64,000 nt of DNA from Flavobacterium commune (lineage in GTDB: Bacteria > Bacteroidota > Bacteroidia > Flavobacteriales > Flavobacteriaceae), in assembly GCF_001857965.1 (NCBI RefSeq), contig NZ_CP017774.1, positions 2,542,001 to 2,606,000 on the forward strand, written 5' to 3'. This document shows, in pieces, positions 17,351 to 26,741 of this stretch. The notes beneath the pieces are model-generated. The model worked only from the letters and a program-made list of their open reading frames with translations. It made no database searches and had not been told where the DNA came from. The position numbers and the translations under genes were made by a program. Numbering within the stretch: position 1 is the stretch's first letter; the number at the start of each line of letters is the position of its first letter.

Positions 17351-18247
17351 TTGAATCAAAAACTGCAAATAATATTTCCTAATTCGATTGCTGTTACCAT
17401 TAAAAGGGAAGATTTACTGCATCCGGTGGTTTCGGGAAATAAGTTTCGAAAGTTAAAGTACAATTTGCTTCAGGCGAAAGCTGAAAATAAAAAAACGCTG
17501 CTTACTTTTGGTGGTGCTTTTTCTAATCATATTGCCGCTGTAGCTTTTGCGGCTCAGGAGCAAGGACTTCAATCCATTGGGATTATCCGTGGCGATGAAT
17601 TAAGAGATAAAATCGATAGTAATCCAACGCTCCAATTTGCTCAGGAATGCGGAATGCAATTTGAATTTATTTCCCGTGAAGAATATCGATTAAAAAGTGA
17701 ATCTTCGTTTTTAGATGAATTGAAACAACAATTTGGAGATTTTTATTTGGTTCCCGAAGGGGGAACGAATGCTTTGGCCATAGAAGGCTGTCAGGAAATT
17801 TTAACCGATGAGGATAGCGCGTTTGATTATATTTGTTGTGCGGTAGGAACGGGCGGAACCATTTCGGGAATTATTAACAGCGCGTTGCCGCATCAAAAAG
17901 TTTTAGGATTTCCGGCTTTAAAAGGTGATTTTTTACAAGATGAAATCCGTATTTTTGTGCAAAATCAAAATTGGGAGTTACTAACTGATTATCATTTTGG
18001 CGGATATGGCAAGGTCAATGAAGATTTGATTTATTTTATCAATCAGTTTTATATTGAAAATCAAATTCCGTTAGATCCTGTTTATACCGGAAAAATGGTT
18101 TTTGGTGTTATGGATTTGATACAAAAGAATTATTTTCCGGCTCATTCCAATATTTTGCTTATTCACACTGGTGGATTGCAAGGCATTTTTGGCATGAATG
18201 AGCGATTGAAAAACAAACAATTACCAACAATAAATATTGATGTTTAA
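17351..18247 (+). CDS. ACC deaminase/D-cysteine desulfhydrase-like PLP enzyme
   Basis: A 298-residue fold-type II PLP protein. The PLP lysine is in VSGNKFRKLKYNL (about Lys32-35). The phosphate loop lies around GTGGTISG (about 165), and other family landmarks are FGGAFSNHIAAVA and FLVPEGGTNALA-like text. It resembles the 1-aminocyclopropane-1-carboxylate deaminase / D-cysteine desulfhydrase group, but the substrate cannot be assigned. The start is a TTG at 17351. The ATG five bases earlier runs into TGA, and the promoter leaves no room for an upstream start. The end overlaps the next gene by 8 bp. Confidence 0.85.
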   Translation: MNQKLQIIFPNSIAVTIKREDLLHPVVSGNKFRKLKYNLLQAKAENKKTLLTFGGAFSNHIAAVAFAAQEQGLQSIGIIRGDELRDKIDSNPTLQFAQECGMQFEFISREEYRLKSESSFLDELKQQFGDFYLVPEGGTNALAIEGCQEILTDEDSAFDYICCAVGTGGTISGIINSALPHQKVLGFPALKGDFLQDEIRIFVQNQNWELLTDYHFGGYGKVNEDLIYFINQFYIENQIPLDPVYTGKMVFGVMDLIQKNYFPAHSNILLIHTGGLQGIFGMNERLKNKQLPTINIDV

Positions 18248-19070
18248 GAAAAACCTACTTTTATTTATTCTTCTGACGCTGATTAGTTGTAATGCTACAA
18301 AATCTCCAATTGTAACAACTAAAAAAGGATCCGGTAAAAACACTGCTTATTCTCAAAAAAATAAAAAATACAAAGGTCGCAATGAAGTAATTGAATCTAC
18401 TTCGAGAACGGTGGTTACAAATGATGTTGTTAATGGTTATGTGTTGCAATACAAAGATATTGCGATGAGTAATATGAAAACCTATGGAATTCCGGCAAGT
18501 ATTATATTGGCTCAGGGAATTTTAGAATCAGGGGCGGGAAGAGGAAAATTAGCTGAAAGTGCTAACAATCATTTTGGTATCAAATGCCACGCCGACTGGA
18601 AAGGAGATTCGGTAAGACATGATGACGATTCCAGTCAGGAATGTTTTAGAAAATACGATAAAGTTTCCGAATCTTACAGAGATCATGCATTGTTTTTAAA
18701 AGGCAAAGTCAGGTATGCCAGCTTGTTTGAACTGGATAAAGACGATTATCAGGCTTGGGCAAAAGGTTTGAGAAAGGCAGGTTATGCAACTGATCCGAGA
18801 TATCCAGACAAATTGATTTCTTATATAGAACGTTACAATTTAGGTCAATATGATGCTCAGGTTTTGGGAACAAATTATGTGCCTGTGGAAAATCAGAATC
18901 GAAGAATTGTAGTTAGAAATTCCGGAAATGATACTTTTTATGAAGTTCAGAAAGGAGATACTTTGTATTCTATTTCCAAAAAATACAATCTGTTAGTGGA
19001 TGATTTAAAGCAAAAAAATAATCTTTCGGATAATACTCTTTTTGTAGGGCAAAAGTTGAAAGTGAAGTAA
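18240..19070 (+). CDS. GH73 glucosaminidase with LysM domain, lipoprotein
   Basis: A 276-residue lipoprotein. The leader MFKKNLLLFILLTLISCN puts Cys17 at the lipobox. A Ser/Thr/Lys-rich linker follows, then a glucosaminidase (GH73, FlgJ/LytG-like) domain at about 60-205 with ASIILAQGILESGAGRGKLA and its catalytic Glu. A C-terminal LysM module (about 230-275, YEVQKGDTLYSISKKYN) binds peptidoglycan. It probably trims glycan strands. The ATG at 18240 overlaps the preceding deaminase gene by 8 bp, and a TTG one codon earlier is unnecessary. Confidence 0.93.
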   Translation: MFKKNLLLFILLTLISCNATKSPIVTTKKGSGKNTAYSQKNKKYKGRNEVIESTSRTVVTNDVVNGYVLQYKDIAMSNMKTYGIPASIILAQGILESGAGRGKLAESANNHFGIKCHADWKGDSVRHDDDSSQECFRKYDKVSESYRDHALFLKGKVRYASLFELDKDDYQAWAKGLRKAGYATDPRYPDKLISYIERYNLGQYDAQVLGTNYVPVENQNRRIVVRNSGNDTFYEVQKGDTLYSISKKYNLLVDDLKQKNNLSDNTLFVGQKLKVK

Positions 19071-19159
19071 TTATAAGTTATAAAAAAATAATGAGTTGTT
19101 AGAAGTCAAGATTGTAAATCTAAATTCTAAACTCTAAAATCAGAAATTTTAAATTAAAA

Positions 19160-20446
19160 ATGTTATACCAAAGAAGTAGTCAGCTGTTTGCTGAAGCAGA
19201 AAAAGTAATTCCGGGAGGCGTAAATTCGCCGGTTAGAGCATTCAAATCGGTAGGAGGAACACCTATTTTTGTAAAACAAGCCAAAGGTGCTTATTTGTAT
19301 GATGAAGACGGAAACCGATTGATTGATTATATTAATTCCTGGGGACCGATGATTTTGGGACATGCTTATGAGCCAGTAGTTCAGGCGGTAACTGAGAAAG
19401 CTAAACTGGGAACTTCTTTTGGGATGCCTACGGAATTAGAAACTCAAATTGCTGCTTTGGCGGTATCGATGGTTCCTAATATTGATAAAATCCGTTTTGT
19501 AAATTCAGGTACTGAAGCCTGTATGAGTGCGGTAAGATTGGCACGCGGATTTACAAAAAGAGATAAAATTATAAAATTTGCAGGTTGTTATCACGGGCAT
19601 TCTGATTCTTTCCTGATTCAGGCCGGAAGCGGGGCAATGACCTTTGGAACTCCTAATAGTCCGGGTGTAACTGCTGGAACAGCTAAGGATACCTTGTTGG
19701 CTAAATACAATGATTTAGAAAATGTACGCAGTTTAATCGAAGCAAATTCGAACGAAATTGCAGCCATTATAGTAGAACCAGTTGCAGGAAATATGGGTTG
19801 TGTGCCGCCAAGCAAAGGCTTTTTAGAAGGTGTACGTCAATTGTGTTCTGAGAACGGAATCTTACTGATTTTTGATGAGGTAATGACCGGTTTTAGATTA
19901 GCTAGAGGTGGTGCTCAGGAGTTATTAAACATCAATGCTGATATTGTTTGTTTCGGAAAAGTAATTGGTGGCGGATTACCAGTGGGAGCTTTTGCTGCCA
20001 GAGAAGAAATTATGAATTATCTGGCTCCGCTTGGTCCTGTTTATCAGGCGGGAACTTTATCGGGAAATCCACTAGCAATGGCTGCTGGTAAAGCAATGCT
20101 GGAATCTTTAAATAATGATACAGCTATTTTTCAAAGATTAGAAGAAAAAACAGCTTATTTAGAAGTCGGAATTCATAAAGTTTTACAAGCAAACAATGTT
20201 GTTTATACTATTAATAGAGTAGGTTCTATGATTTCGGTACATTTTGATGCCAGTCCTGTTGTTGATTTTCAAACGGCTGCTAAAGGTGATAATGATACTT
20301 TCAAGAAATTCTTCCATGGATTGTTACAGGAAGGTGTTTATATTGCGCCTTCAGCTTACGAAACCTGGTTCATCACCGATGCTTTGAGTTATGAAGATTT
20401 GGATTTTACAATCAATGCAATTGATAAAGTTTCAAAGACATTGTAA
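19160..20446 (+). CDS. hemL: Glutamate-1-semialdehyde 2,1-aminomutase
   Basis: A 428-residue class III PLP aminotransferase that makes 5-aminolevulinate in the C5 haem pathway. The PLP lysine lies in [15 protein letters not shown] (about Lys267). Other landmarks are [10 protein letters not shown] near the N-terminus, [23 protein letters not shown] and the [13 protein letters not shown] [14 protein letters not shown]. Length is normal. Haem is needed by the many cytochromes encoded 10-30 kb downstream, but no direct link is visible. The 89-bp upstream spacer is low-complexity, and a strong bidirectional hairpin follows the stop. Confidence 0.97.
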   Translation: MLYQRSSQLFAEAEKVIPGGVNSPVRAFKSVGGTPIFVKQAKGAYLYDEDGNRLIDYINSWGPMILGHAYEPVVQAVTEKAKLGTSFGMPTELETQIAALAVSMVPNIDKIRFVNSGTEACMSAVRLARGFTKRDKIIKFAGCYHGHSDSFLIQAGSGAMTFGTPNSPGVTAGTAKDTLLAKYNDLENVRSLIEANSNEIAAIIVEPVAGNMGCVPPSKGFLEGVRQLCSENGILLIFDEVMTGFRLARGGAQELLNINADIVCFGKVIGGGLPVGAFAAREEIMNYLAPLGPVYQAGTLSGNPLAMAAGKAMLESLNNDTAIFQRLEEKTAYLEVGIHKVLQANNVVYTINRVGSMISVHFDASPVVDFQTAAKGDNDTFKKFFHGLLQEGVYIAPSAYETWFITDALSYEDLDFTINAIDKVSKTL

Positions 20447-20460
20447 TATAAAAGGGTAAA

Positions 20461-20497
20461 AAAAAGCTTCGAGTTTAGTTTCTCGAAGCTTTTTTTT
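20461..20497. terminator. Bidirectional terminator between hemL and the Spy-like gene
   Basis: AAAAAGCTTCGAG / CTCGAAGCTTTTT forms a perfect 13-bp stem with an 8-nt loop and an A/T run on both sides, so it can end both convergent transcripts. It overlaps the stop codon of the leftward gene. Confidence 0.92.
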
Positions 20498-20927
20498 AGT
20501 TTTCCATATTTCCACCAGCAGGTCTGTCGTCACCCATTCCGCCACCTTGTCTGTCACCCATTCTTTGCTGCATTCTTTCTCTCATTTTGTCCTGGCTGCT
20601 TTTCCATTTTGTTAGTTGCTCCGGAGTTAAAATAGCTTTCATTTTATCTTCCATTGCTTTTCTTTGAGCCTCCATATTTTCTCTGCCCTGACCTTGGTTG
20701 TTTTGTCTGTTAGCTCTTTGGGCAGCTTGCTCAGCATAAAGTTGTTTTAGCTGTTCCTGTTGTTTTGCATCCAGATTCAATTCCTTAGTCATTCTTGCGA
20801 TACGTTGTTCTGAGCGCTGTTCCGGAGTCATTCTTTCCATGTTGGCTCTCTGTGGTCTGTCGTTGTTTTCCTGAGCAAAACTTGATACTCCAACAACCAA
20901 TAATGCGGCAATAATTAGTTTTTTCAT
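20496..20927 (-). CDS. Spy/CpxP-like (DUF4890-type) periplasmic protein
   Basis: A 143-residue secreted protein. Residues 1-19 are a signal peptide (VSSFAQ). The mature part is highly charged and helical with the family phrases MTPEQRSEQRIARMTKELNL and ILTPEQLTKWKSSQDKMRER, matching Spy/CpxP LTxxQ-type repeats. It ends in a Gly-rich tail. Members act as periplasmic chaperones or envelope sensors, and the role here is unproven. A longer paralogue lies at 49825-50322. Confidence 0.8.
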   Translation of the reverse strand: MKKLIIAALLVVGVSSFAQENNDRPQRANMERMTPEQRSEQRIARMTKELNLDAKQQEQLKQLYAEQAAQRANRQNNQGQGRENMEAQRKAMEDKMKAILTPEQLTKWKSSQDKMRERMQQRMGDRQGGGMGDDRPAGGNMEN

Positions 20928-21036
20928 TTCTTTTTTGATTTATGTTAAAAGTTATAGCAGTAAGATAATAAAAAGAACAAAAGGTTTAATTATTCATAAA
21001 AAAATATTGAATGTCTTTTTTAATCCTAAAACTGAA

Positions 21037-22587
21037 CTAGGATTTTTTTTTAACAAATGAAGCCGATTCAAATTTTACAAAGCCACCACGATTTTCATGT
21101 CTTTCAATAGATTGGGTAACAATCAAATATCCTATAGTAATCATATTTAATAATTCGTAATACGAAGTGTTGATTTGATGTGTTTTACTAATCGCTTCTA
21201 TTTCTTGTTTCCAATTCAATAGTTGTTCTTTAGCTTTAATTAAATCAGAGTCGTATCTAACAATACCCGCATTTTGTCTCATTAAATGCTGAAGATTTGC
21301 TTTTAAATTTGTCAAATAGTTAGCATCAATTTCCGGTTTTTCAGTAGCTACTGTTTCCTGAATATCCTTCTTTATTGTTCTGATCTCTAAATTAGGATCG
21401 GCCAGATATTCGTAAATTCTACTCGAATAAACTAATGCTTCTAACAATGAGTTAGATGCTAGTCGGTTAGCTCCGTGTAAGCCGGTTTGTGAACATTCGC
21501 CACAGGCAAATAAATTGTTTACTGATGTTTTTCCGTCAGTGTCAACAACAATTCCGCCACAAATATAATGTTGAGCAGGAACTACAGGAATCCAGTCTTT
21601 TTCTATGTCAATTCCTGCCTTTAGGCAATGATTGTAAATCATTGGGAAATGCTTTTTGAAAGCTTCTATATCCAGATGAGTGCAATCTAAATATACGCAA
21701 TCGTCACCTGATTTTTTTAGTTCCAAATCAATACTTTGGGATACAATATCTCTGGATGCCAATTCTTCTCTGGAATCATAATCAATCATAAAACGATGTC
21801 CTTTTTTGGTGCGTAAATAAGCACCAAAACCTCGAACTGCCTCAGAAATTAAAAATTTGGAACCGGTAGATGTATCATAAAAAGCGGTAGGATGGAATTG
21901 GATGAATTCCATTTCTTTAATATTGGCATGAGCACGATAGGCCATGGCAATTCCGTCTCCGGTTGCTATTACAGGATTGGTAGTGTGTCCGTAAAGATGA
22001 CCAATTCCGCCGGTAGCCAACAGCGTAATATCGGATAGGTAAGTGCTTATTTGTTTTGTTTTTTCGTCCAAAACAATAGCTCCTAAGCAGCAGTTGTCAG
22101 CGGTAATTAAATCGGCTGCAAAATGATGATCTAAAACGGTGATGTTGTCTTTTTGATACACCTGCATCAAAATAGCGCGTTCTATCTCATGACCGGTTTG
22201 GTCTTTATGGTGTACGACACGGTTTTCTGAATGTCCGCCTTCTTTACCTAAATTTAGATTGCCATCAGAGTTTTTGTCAAATTTGGCTCCCCATTCAATT
22301 AATTCTTTTAATCGCTTTGGACCTTCGGTAACAACCATTTTTACGACAGCTTCATCACATAATCCATCTCCACAAATCAAAGTGTCTTCTATATGTTTTT
22401 GGTATGAATCTTCATTTTTATCAGTAACAATGGCTATACCACCCTGGGCATATTTGGTATTTGATTCGTCAGCATTTGCCTTGGTTACAATGGTTATCTT
22501 TTTGTTCGGAAATTGCTCTGCTATTCGAAGGGCAAATGTCAAACCGGCAACACCAGAACCGATAATCAGGTAATTGGTATTTGTCAT
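21037..22587 (-). CDS. nadB: L-aspartate oxidase
   Basis: A 516-residue flavoprotein that oxidises aspartate to iminoaspartate for NAD synthesis. The N-terminal FAD-binding motif is YLIIGSGVAGLTFALR. The fumarate-reductase-like core has TKYAQGGIA, GKEGGHSENRVVHH and HPTAFYD, and the late GLHGANRLASNSLLEALV block is the second FAD contact. Its ATG shares one base with the nadA stop (TAATG), a sign of translational coupling. The gene is the last of the nsrR-like/nadA/nadB unit. Confidence 0.97.
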   Translation of the reverse strand: MTNTNYLIIGSGVAGLTFALRIAEQFPNKKITIVTKANADESNTKYAQGGIAIVTDKNEDSYQKHIEDTLICGDGLCDEAVVKMVVTEGPKRLKELIEWGAKFDKNSDGNLNLGKEGGHSENRVVHHKDQTGHEIERAILMQVYQKDNITVLDHHFAADLITADNCCLGAIVLDEKTKQISTYLSDITLLATGGIGHLYGHTTNPVIATGDGIAMAYRAHANIKEMEFIQFHPTAFYDTSTGSKFLISEAVRGFGAYLRTKKGHRFMIDYDSREELASRDIVSQSIDLELKKSGDDCVYLDCTHLDIEAFKKHFPMIYNHCLKAGIDIEKDWIPVVPAQHYICGGIVVDTDGKTSVNNLFACGECSQTGLHGANRLASNSLLEALVYSSRIYEYLADPNLEIRTIKKDIQETVATEKPEIDANYLTNLKANLQHLMRQNAGIVRYDSDLIKAKEQLLNWKQEIEAISKTHQINTSYYELLNMITIGYLIVTQSIERHENRGGFVKFESASFVKKKS

Positions 22588-23531
22588 TATTTTGATAATT
22601 CAAGCATTCTCTCAATTGGAATTAATGCTTTTTGGATAATGTCTTCGGCTACGTGAACTTCAGGACTTTCATTTACTAAGCAATCATATACTTTTTGTAA
22701 AGTATTCATTTTCATGTAACCACATTCACTGCAGGCGCAAGTATTGTCTTCTTTTGCAGGAGCCGGAATTAAGATTTTATCAGGTACTTCCTGTTGCATT
22801 TTGTGTAAAATACCAAATTCAGTAGCTACAATAAATTTATTGTTAGGATTGTTTTTTACATAATCAATCATTCCTGAAGTCGAACCAATATAGCTGGCAG
22901 TAGCTAAAATATGAGTTTCAGATTCCGGGTGTGCAATGATTTTTGCATCTGGATGTTGCTTGTGCAATTCGATTAATTTATCCAATGAAAAGGCTTCGTG
23001 AACTACGCAGGAACCATCCCAAAGTAACATATCGCGCCCTGTTTTGCTCATCACATATTTTCCTAAATTCTTGTCCGGAGCAAAGATGATTGGTTTGTCT
23101 TTAGGAATCGATTCTACAATTTTCACTGCATTTGCTGAAGTAACCACAATGTCAGTCAGTGCTTTTACTTCGGCCGAACAATTCACATAAGTTATAACCG
23201 TATGGTCAGGATGTTGATCGATGAAGTTTTTAAATAAATCCGGAGGACAGGATTCTGCCAATGAACATCCTGCATTCAAATCAGGAAGGATTACTTTTTT
23301 GTTTGGATTTAAAATCTTAGCTGTTTCAGCCATAAAATGGACTCCTGCAAAAAGAATAATATCGGCATCCACTTTCATCGCTTCTTGTGATAATCCCAAG
23401 CTGTCCCCTACATAATCCGCTATGTCCTGAATATCATTTTCCTGATAATAATGCGCTAAAAGAACCGCATTTTTCTCTTTTTTTAATTGTAATATTCGTT
23501 CTTTTAGATCTTTTATTTTGTTTGTATCCAT
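22587..23531 (-). CDS. nadA: Quinolinate synthase
   Basis: A 314-residue enzyme that condenses iminoaspartate with dihydroxyacetone phosphate. It needs an oxygen- and NO-labile [4Fe-4S] cluster. The three conserved cysteine regions are visible: [11 protein letters not shown] (about 90), YVNCSAEV (about 120) and the C-terminal [10 protein letters not shown] (about 270). [19 protein letters not shown] near the N-terminus is also diagnostic. It overlaps nadB by one base and follows the NsrR-like gene by 81 bp, on the same strand. Confidence 0.97.
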   Translation of the reverse strand: MDTNKIKDLKERILQLKKEKNAVLLAHYYQENDIQDIADYVGDSLGLSQEAMKVDADIILFAGVHFMAETAKILNPNKKVILPDLNAGCSLAESCPPDLFKNFIDQHPDHTVITYVNCSAEVKALTDIVVTSANAVKIVESIPKDKPIIFAPDKNLGKYVMSKTGRDMLLWDGSCVVHEAFSLDKLIELHKQHPDAKIIAHPESETHILATASYIGSTSGMIDYVKNNPNNKFIVATEFGILHKMQQEVPDKILIPAPAKEDNTCACSECGYMKMNTLQKVYDCLVNESPEVHVAEDIIQKALIPIERMLELSK

Positions 23532-23612
23532 TTTAATATTGATAACAAGTGTTTAATTGTAATATGTTGTTGTTTGTTGTTTTGTTTTTGTAAAGCTAAT
23601 TTATTTAAAAAG

Positions 23613-24047
23613 TTAATACCTTAAAAAAGTATCTCCTGATTTAATTCCGATTGCCAATTCTTCTAAATTAGTATTCTCTAACATAAAAGCCAATTCATTT
23701 CGGATAGATTTGAATTTCTCATGTACCGGACAAGGGTGTGTTTCTGAGCAATGGCTTAAGCCTAAACCACATCCTGTAAAAACAGAATCACCTTCGAGTG
23801 CAGTTACAATCTGAGACAATTTTATCTGACTCATTTTTTCTTTTGGAATTTCAAATCCACCACCCACACCTTTGATAGAATTGATAATATTGTTTTTAGA
23901 TAAAATCTGTAAAATCTTGGCAGTAAAAGCCTCGGGAGAATCTATCTTTTTGGCAATATCTTTTAGACCGGATCTATTATTTTGATAAGATTCGGATGCA
24001 ATAAAAATAGTCGCTCGAATCCCATATTCGCAGGTTTTAGAGAACAT
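23613..24047 (-). CDS. Rrf2-family regulator, NsrR-like
   Basis: A 144-residue Rrf2 winged-helix protein. The N-terminal DNA-binding part is SKTCEYGIRATIFIA and FTAKILQILSKNNIINSIKGVGGGF. Three cysteines, Cys93, Cys100 and Cys106 (GCGLGLSHCSETHPC), match in number and spacing the [4Fe-4S] ligands of NO-sensing NsrR. NsrR proteins repress NO-detoxification genes until NO damages the cluster. Candidate targets in the window are the nor, ric, nirK and narK promoters, which share a dyad near their start sites. An IscR- or RsrR-like role is possible. It has its own promoter and precedes nadA and nadB. Confidence 0.82.
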   Translation of the reverse strand: MFSKTCEYGIRATIFIASESYQNNRSGLKDIAKKIDSPEAFTAKILQILSKNNIINSIKGVGGGFEIPKEKMSQIKLSQIVTALEGDSVFTGCGLGLSHCSETHPCPVHEKFKSIRNELAFMLENTNLEELAIGIKSGDTFLRY

Positions 24048-24060
24048 AATTAGTTTTTTA

Positions 24061-24068
24061 CAAATTTA
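24061..24068 (-). promoter_or_regulatory. Promoter -7 box of the NsrR-like gene
   Basis: TAAATTTG on the minus strand is an exact TAnnTTTG match only 13 bp before the ATG at 24047, predicting a nearly leaderless message (about 7 nt). Confidence 0.6.
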
Positions 24069-24100
24069 TAGAAAATAAGCGTTATTATTCGACTCAATTT

Positions 24101-25318
24101 TCAGTATTTATGTGATTTAATTATGCCTTTAAAAAGGCTAAAAATAAGCATTAAAATAGCTACAGGTAAGAAAATGCTAGTAAAAAATAGGTTTTGGAAA
24201 TACATAGGGAATTGTCCTTTCTCTAAAAAGAGATAAATGCCTTGTCCAAATAACAGCAATTCGGTTAGTACAAAACCAAAAATAAATAGTTTTATTCCCC
24301 AATTGGATAATTTTTTCTGTCCGTTTAAAAAAGAATTTTTTAATAGGAAAGCAAACAAAAAACTGCTGATAATCCCTAACATAGTCAGGTGAATATAACC
24401 AATTACAAAATTTCGAATTTGATGTGAAATTTGAGCCAATTCAGGAATTAAAACCACTAATTGAATAACAATTTTTAAGAATAATGAAGTTAAAGCAAAA
24501 CCATAAAGTAATTTTTCAATAGCTTTTAAAGCGGTGTAGAAAGTTTGAAAATATGGTCGGATTATTTGAATAAAAATAATAAAAGAAAGCAGTTGCAATA
24601 GTACTCCTATGCTGTTTATCCAATGAAAAACAGGATTAGAAAGATACCAACTTACCGGTAAAGCCAAAGTGAAAATGGTGGCTGTGACTAACAATTTGTA
24701 GCATAATCGAAATTGCTTTTCGTTGATATTTGCTTTTAATTGATGAAAAAACAAGGCTAAAATGGCAAAAAGAAACCAACCGTTGAATTGGAAATGCAGG
24801 AAGAACTGAATAGCAATTTGGTAAAAAGCACTGGCTTTACCAAGCAATCCAACTGCCGGTCCCAAACACCAAACCCCCAGAGTCGATAAAATCATGAAAA
24901 ATAATGCGGTTCGCAATAATAGCTTTTCCGGAAGCGAATCGGTATGGGCGTCTTTCCATACCAATCGGCAGAAATAATAACTGCAAAAAATATGAAGTGT
25001 AGAAAATGCAATCGAAAAGAAAGCATATCCTTCAACAGGAAAACGAAACATCATGCCAATAACGGCTATTTCAGTTAGCCAAAATAATCGGTTGTAAACG
25101 GGTTTTTGTTGTGTTGTTTTTGGAATAAAAAAATGAACAATCAAACTGTAAATCATCAGATAAACCCAGCCTAGCATGGCAACATGAGAATGTCCGTGTA
25201 ATAAAAACTGATAATTTATAATTTCAACAGGGAATACATAGAGCAACCGAAGCAGCAATCCCATGAATGCTGCAATAAAGAAATTGAAAAAGCAGGTTAA
25301 AAGCCAAGATTTTTGCAT
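24101..25318 (-). CDS. Multi-pass haem-copper-oxidase/NnrS-like membrane protein
   Basis: A 405-residue protein with about 11-12 transmembrane helices. Conserved-looking histidines sit in helices as LLHGHSHVAMLGW (about 40-52), FFLHFQFNGW (about 180) and GYIHLTMLG (about 300). The repeated HxxMLG signature resembles haem-binding helices of subunit I/NnrS-like proteins. It lacks an obvious full set of oxidase ligands, so it is more likely an NnrS-type NO-stress protein or a haem carrier than an oxidase. It lies between an NsrR-like regulator gene and a CopD-like gene, which supports an NO or copper link. The exact family needs a profile search. Confidence 0.6.
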   Translation of the reverse strand: MQKSWLLTCFFNFFIAAFMGLLLRLLYVFPVEIINYQFLLHGHSHVAMLGWVYLMIYSLIVHFFIPKTTQQKPVYNRLFWLTEIAVIGMMFRFPVEGYAFFSIAFSTLHIFCSYYFCRLVWKDAHTDSLPEKLLLRTALFFMILSTLGVWCLGPAVGLLGKASAFYQIAIQFFLHFQFNGWFLFAILALFFHQLKANINEKQFRLCYKLLVTATIFTLALPVSWYLSNPVFHWINSIGVLLQLLSFIIFIQIIRPYFQTFYTALKAIEKLLYGFALTSLFLKIVIQLVVLIPELAQISHQIRNFVIGYIHLTMLGIISSFLFAFLLKNSFLNGQKKLSNWGIKLFIFGFVLTELLLFGQGIYLFLEKGQFPMYFQNLFFTSIFLPVAILMLIFSLFKGIIKSHKY

Positions 25319-25361
25319 AGTTATCCTCTAAAATAAATATTGCCTATTGGTGTAGCAATTT

Positions 25362-25811
25362 TTAAAAACCTCCAAATCGTATGAATGATCCAAAAATAAG
25401 CATTAAAACACCAATTGTTGTCACCGATACAATATGAAAAATCATTTCGGATAAGTGAGTGGAATCATTTTTTAATCTTGGTATCACTCTAAATTGTGCG
25501 CTTAATGCAAAGGCTACGGTTAGCAATAATAAAATCAATTTTGAAGAGACAACTTTCTCAATGGGTGAAGCAAATTGAAACCAAAAATGGATGCTCACAC
25601 CGTATTTGTAAGCTATCATAATGCCGGTAGTTACTAAGAAAAAGAGCGAAGTCATTCCTACTGCCTCGTATTTCCTTTCGTAATTTAAAATGATTTTGGG
25701 GTCTTTTTCCCTGAATGCCTGAGGTAAATAGGCAAAACAAAGTAATAAATGTCCGCCAACCCATATTGCGGCACTTAAGAGATGAATGATTAATAGCAGA
25801 TGATGATTCAT
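25362..25811 (-). CDS. CopD-like four-helix membrane protein
   Basis: A 149-residue protein with four hydrophobic helices. It has HLLSAAIWVGGHLLL near the N-terminus, the hallmark of CopD/YcnJ-type and related haem-b membrane proteins, plus a late His in MIFHIVSVTTIG. Such proteins bind copper or haem in the inner membrane. It lies 43 bp upstream of the NnrS-like gene and 11 bp after nrdG, so all are probably in one transcript. Confidence 0.75.
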   Translation of the reverse strand: MNHHLLLIIHLLSAAIWVGGHLLLCFAYLPQAFREKDPKIILNYERKYEAVGMTSLFFLVTTGIMIAYKYGVSIHFWFQFASPIEKVVSSKLILLLLTVAFALSAQFRVIPRLKNDSTHLSEMIFHIVSVTTIGVLMLIFGSFIRFGGF

Positions 25812-25822
25812 TTTTTCAGAAA

Positions 25823-26512
25823 TTATTTTCTAATACAAACTTTAATTTTCGAAGTAGAGAGTTTTTGGCTGTCTAATTCCCGGAACGAATGTCCTAATTT
25901 GGCCAAGGTTTTTACATCATTTACAAAATACTGGATGTAATAATTCCCAGAATATTTTTTATTTTCTAAATACGCAATCATTAGTTGAATGTCTTTTTCT
26001 CTAATTAATTCTGAATGAACAGTGGTACGAACCTCGAACGGAAGCTGGTTTTCCAGCAATAAATGTAAGGACTTTTCAAAAGCAGAAAAAAGTGTGGATT
26101 GGGTTATTTTTTCAAAGTGCTCGGGCAGAGCCTTAAAATCTAAAGCTACATAATCAATTAATTGGTTTTCGATTAGTGTTTTTAAGACTTTGGGTTGGGA
26201 ACCATTAGTGTCGATTTTGACCAGAAAGCCCATTTTTTTGACTTCAGCAATTAATTCTATGATGTTTTTATGCAGCAAACATTCGCCTCCGCTGAAAACC
26301 ACTCCGTCTAATAAAATTTTTCGGGAGCGAAGAAAGCCAAGTGCTTTTTCGAAAGAAATACTTCCTTTTCCCAATACAATTTCCGGGTTGTAGCAGTAGA
26401 GACAACGCATATTACAGCCTGCAAACCAAAGGATACAGGCTGATTGATGCGCATAATCTAATAACGTAAAAGGGGTTATGCTGTAAATAGGGGTGCTAAC
26501 ATTTTTCTTCAT
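25823..26512 (-). CDS. nrdG: Anaerobic ribonucleotide reductase activating enzyme
   Basis: A 229-residue radical SAM protein. The [4Fe-4S]/SAM motif is CNMRCLYC with Cys33, Cys37 and Cys40 in this numbering, followed by GEC (VVFSGGECLLHKN). It generates the glycyl radical on class III ribonucleotide reductase. A longer frame opens at 26551, but the ATG at 26512 gives a normal N-terminus (MKKNVSTPIYSITPFTLLDY). That start overlaps the upstream 54-codon glycyl-radical gene by 17 bp, consistent with coupled translation. Confidence 0.9.
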   Translation of the reverse strand: MKKNVSTPIYSITPFTLLDYAHQSACILWFAGCNMRCLYCYNPEIVLGKGSISFEKALGFLRSRKILLDGVVFSGGECLLHKNIIELIAEVKKMGFLVKIDTNGSQPKVLKTLIENQLIDYVALDFKALPEHFEKITQSTLFSAFEKSLHLLLENQLPFEVRTTVHSELIREKDIQLMIAYLENKKYSGNYYIQYFVNDVKTLAKLGHSFRELDSQKLSTSKIKVCIRK

Positions 26513-26660
26513 TGAAATGAGTGCGTTGTTTGTGCTCGCCTTTTTTACCAATGTTGAAACTCTCTACAGGTCGGTGGTAGCCCATAACGCGGGTGTACAC
26601 TAAGCATTTGGTTCTTAAATGCTGTTTTTCTTCTAAAATGGGATTAGTGGCTGTTTTCAT
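26496..26660 (-). CDS. Stand-alone glycyl-radical segment of class III ribonucleotide reductase
   Basis: A 54-codon gene between nrdD and nrdG, ATG at 26660, stop TAG at 26496-26498. It contains CLVYTRVMGYHRPVESFN followed by IGKKGEHKQRTHF. This matches the C-terminal glycyl-radical loop that normally ends NrdD (RVxGYxxP...NxGKxxE...R), with Gly27 the predicted radical residue. The upstream NrdD protein stops right after its zinc ligands and lacks this loop, so the pair together rebuilds a full enzyme. It overlaps nrdG by 17 bp. An 81-bp spacer with short direct repeats separates it from nrdD. Confidence 0.85.
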   Translation of the reverse strand: MKTATNPILEEKQHLRTKCLVYTRVMGYHRPVESFNIGKKGEHKQRTHFNEEKC

Positions 26661-26741
26661 ATTTTGTGGAGTTATGAGTTATGTGTTAAAAGTTATGAGT
26701 AAAGAGTTGGTTACCAATTTTCGATAGCTGATACTTAACTC

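Noticed and set aside
24101..25318. Functional terminal oxidase subunit I
   Set aside because: Although multi-helical with helix histidines, it lacks the HH pair and HxH pattern seen in NorB nearby, so only an oxidase/NnrS-like call is made.
26661..26741. Simple frameshift or sequencing error splitting nrdD
   Set aside because: The two parts are separated by a stop, 81 bp of non-coding spacer and a new ATG, and the small gene overlaps nrdG. A single base change would not rejoin them.
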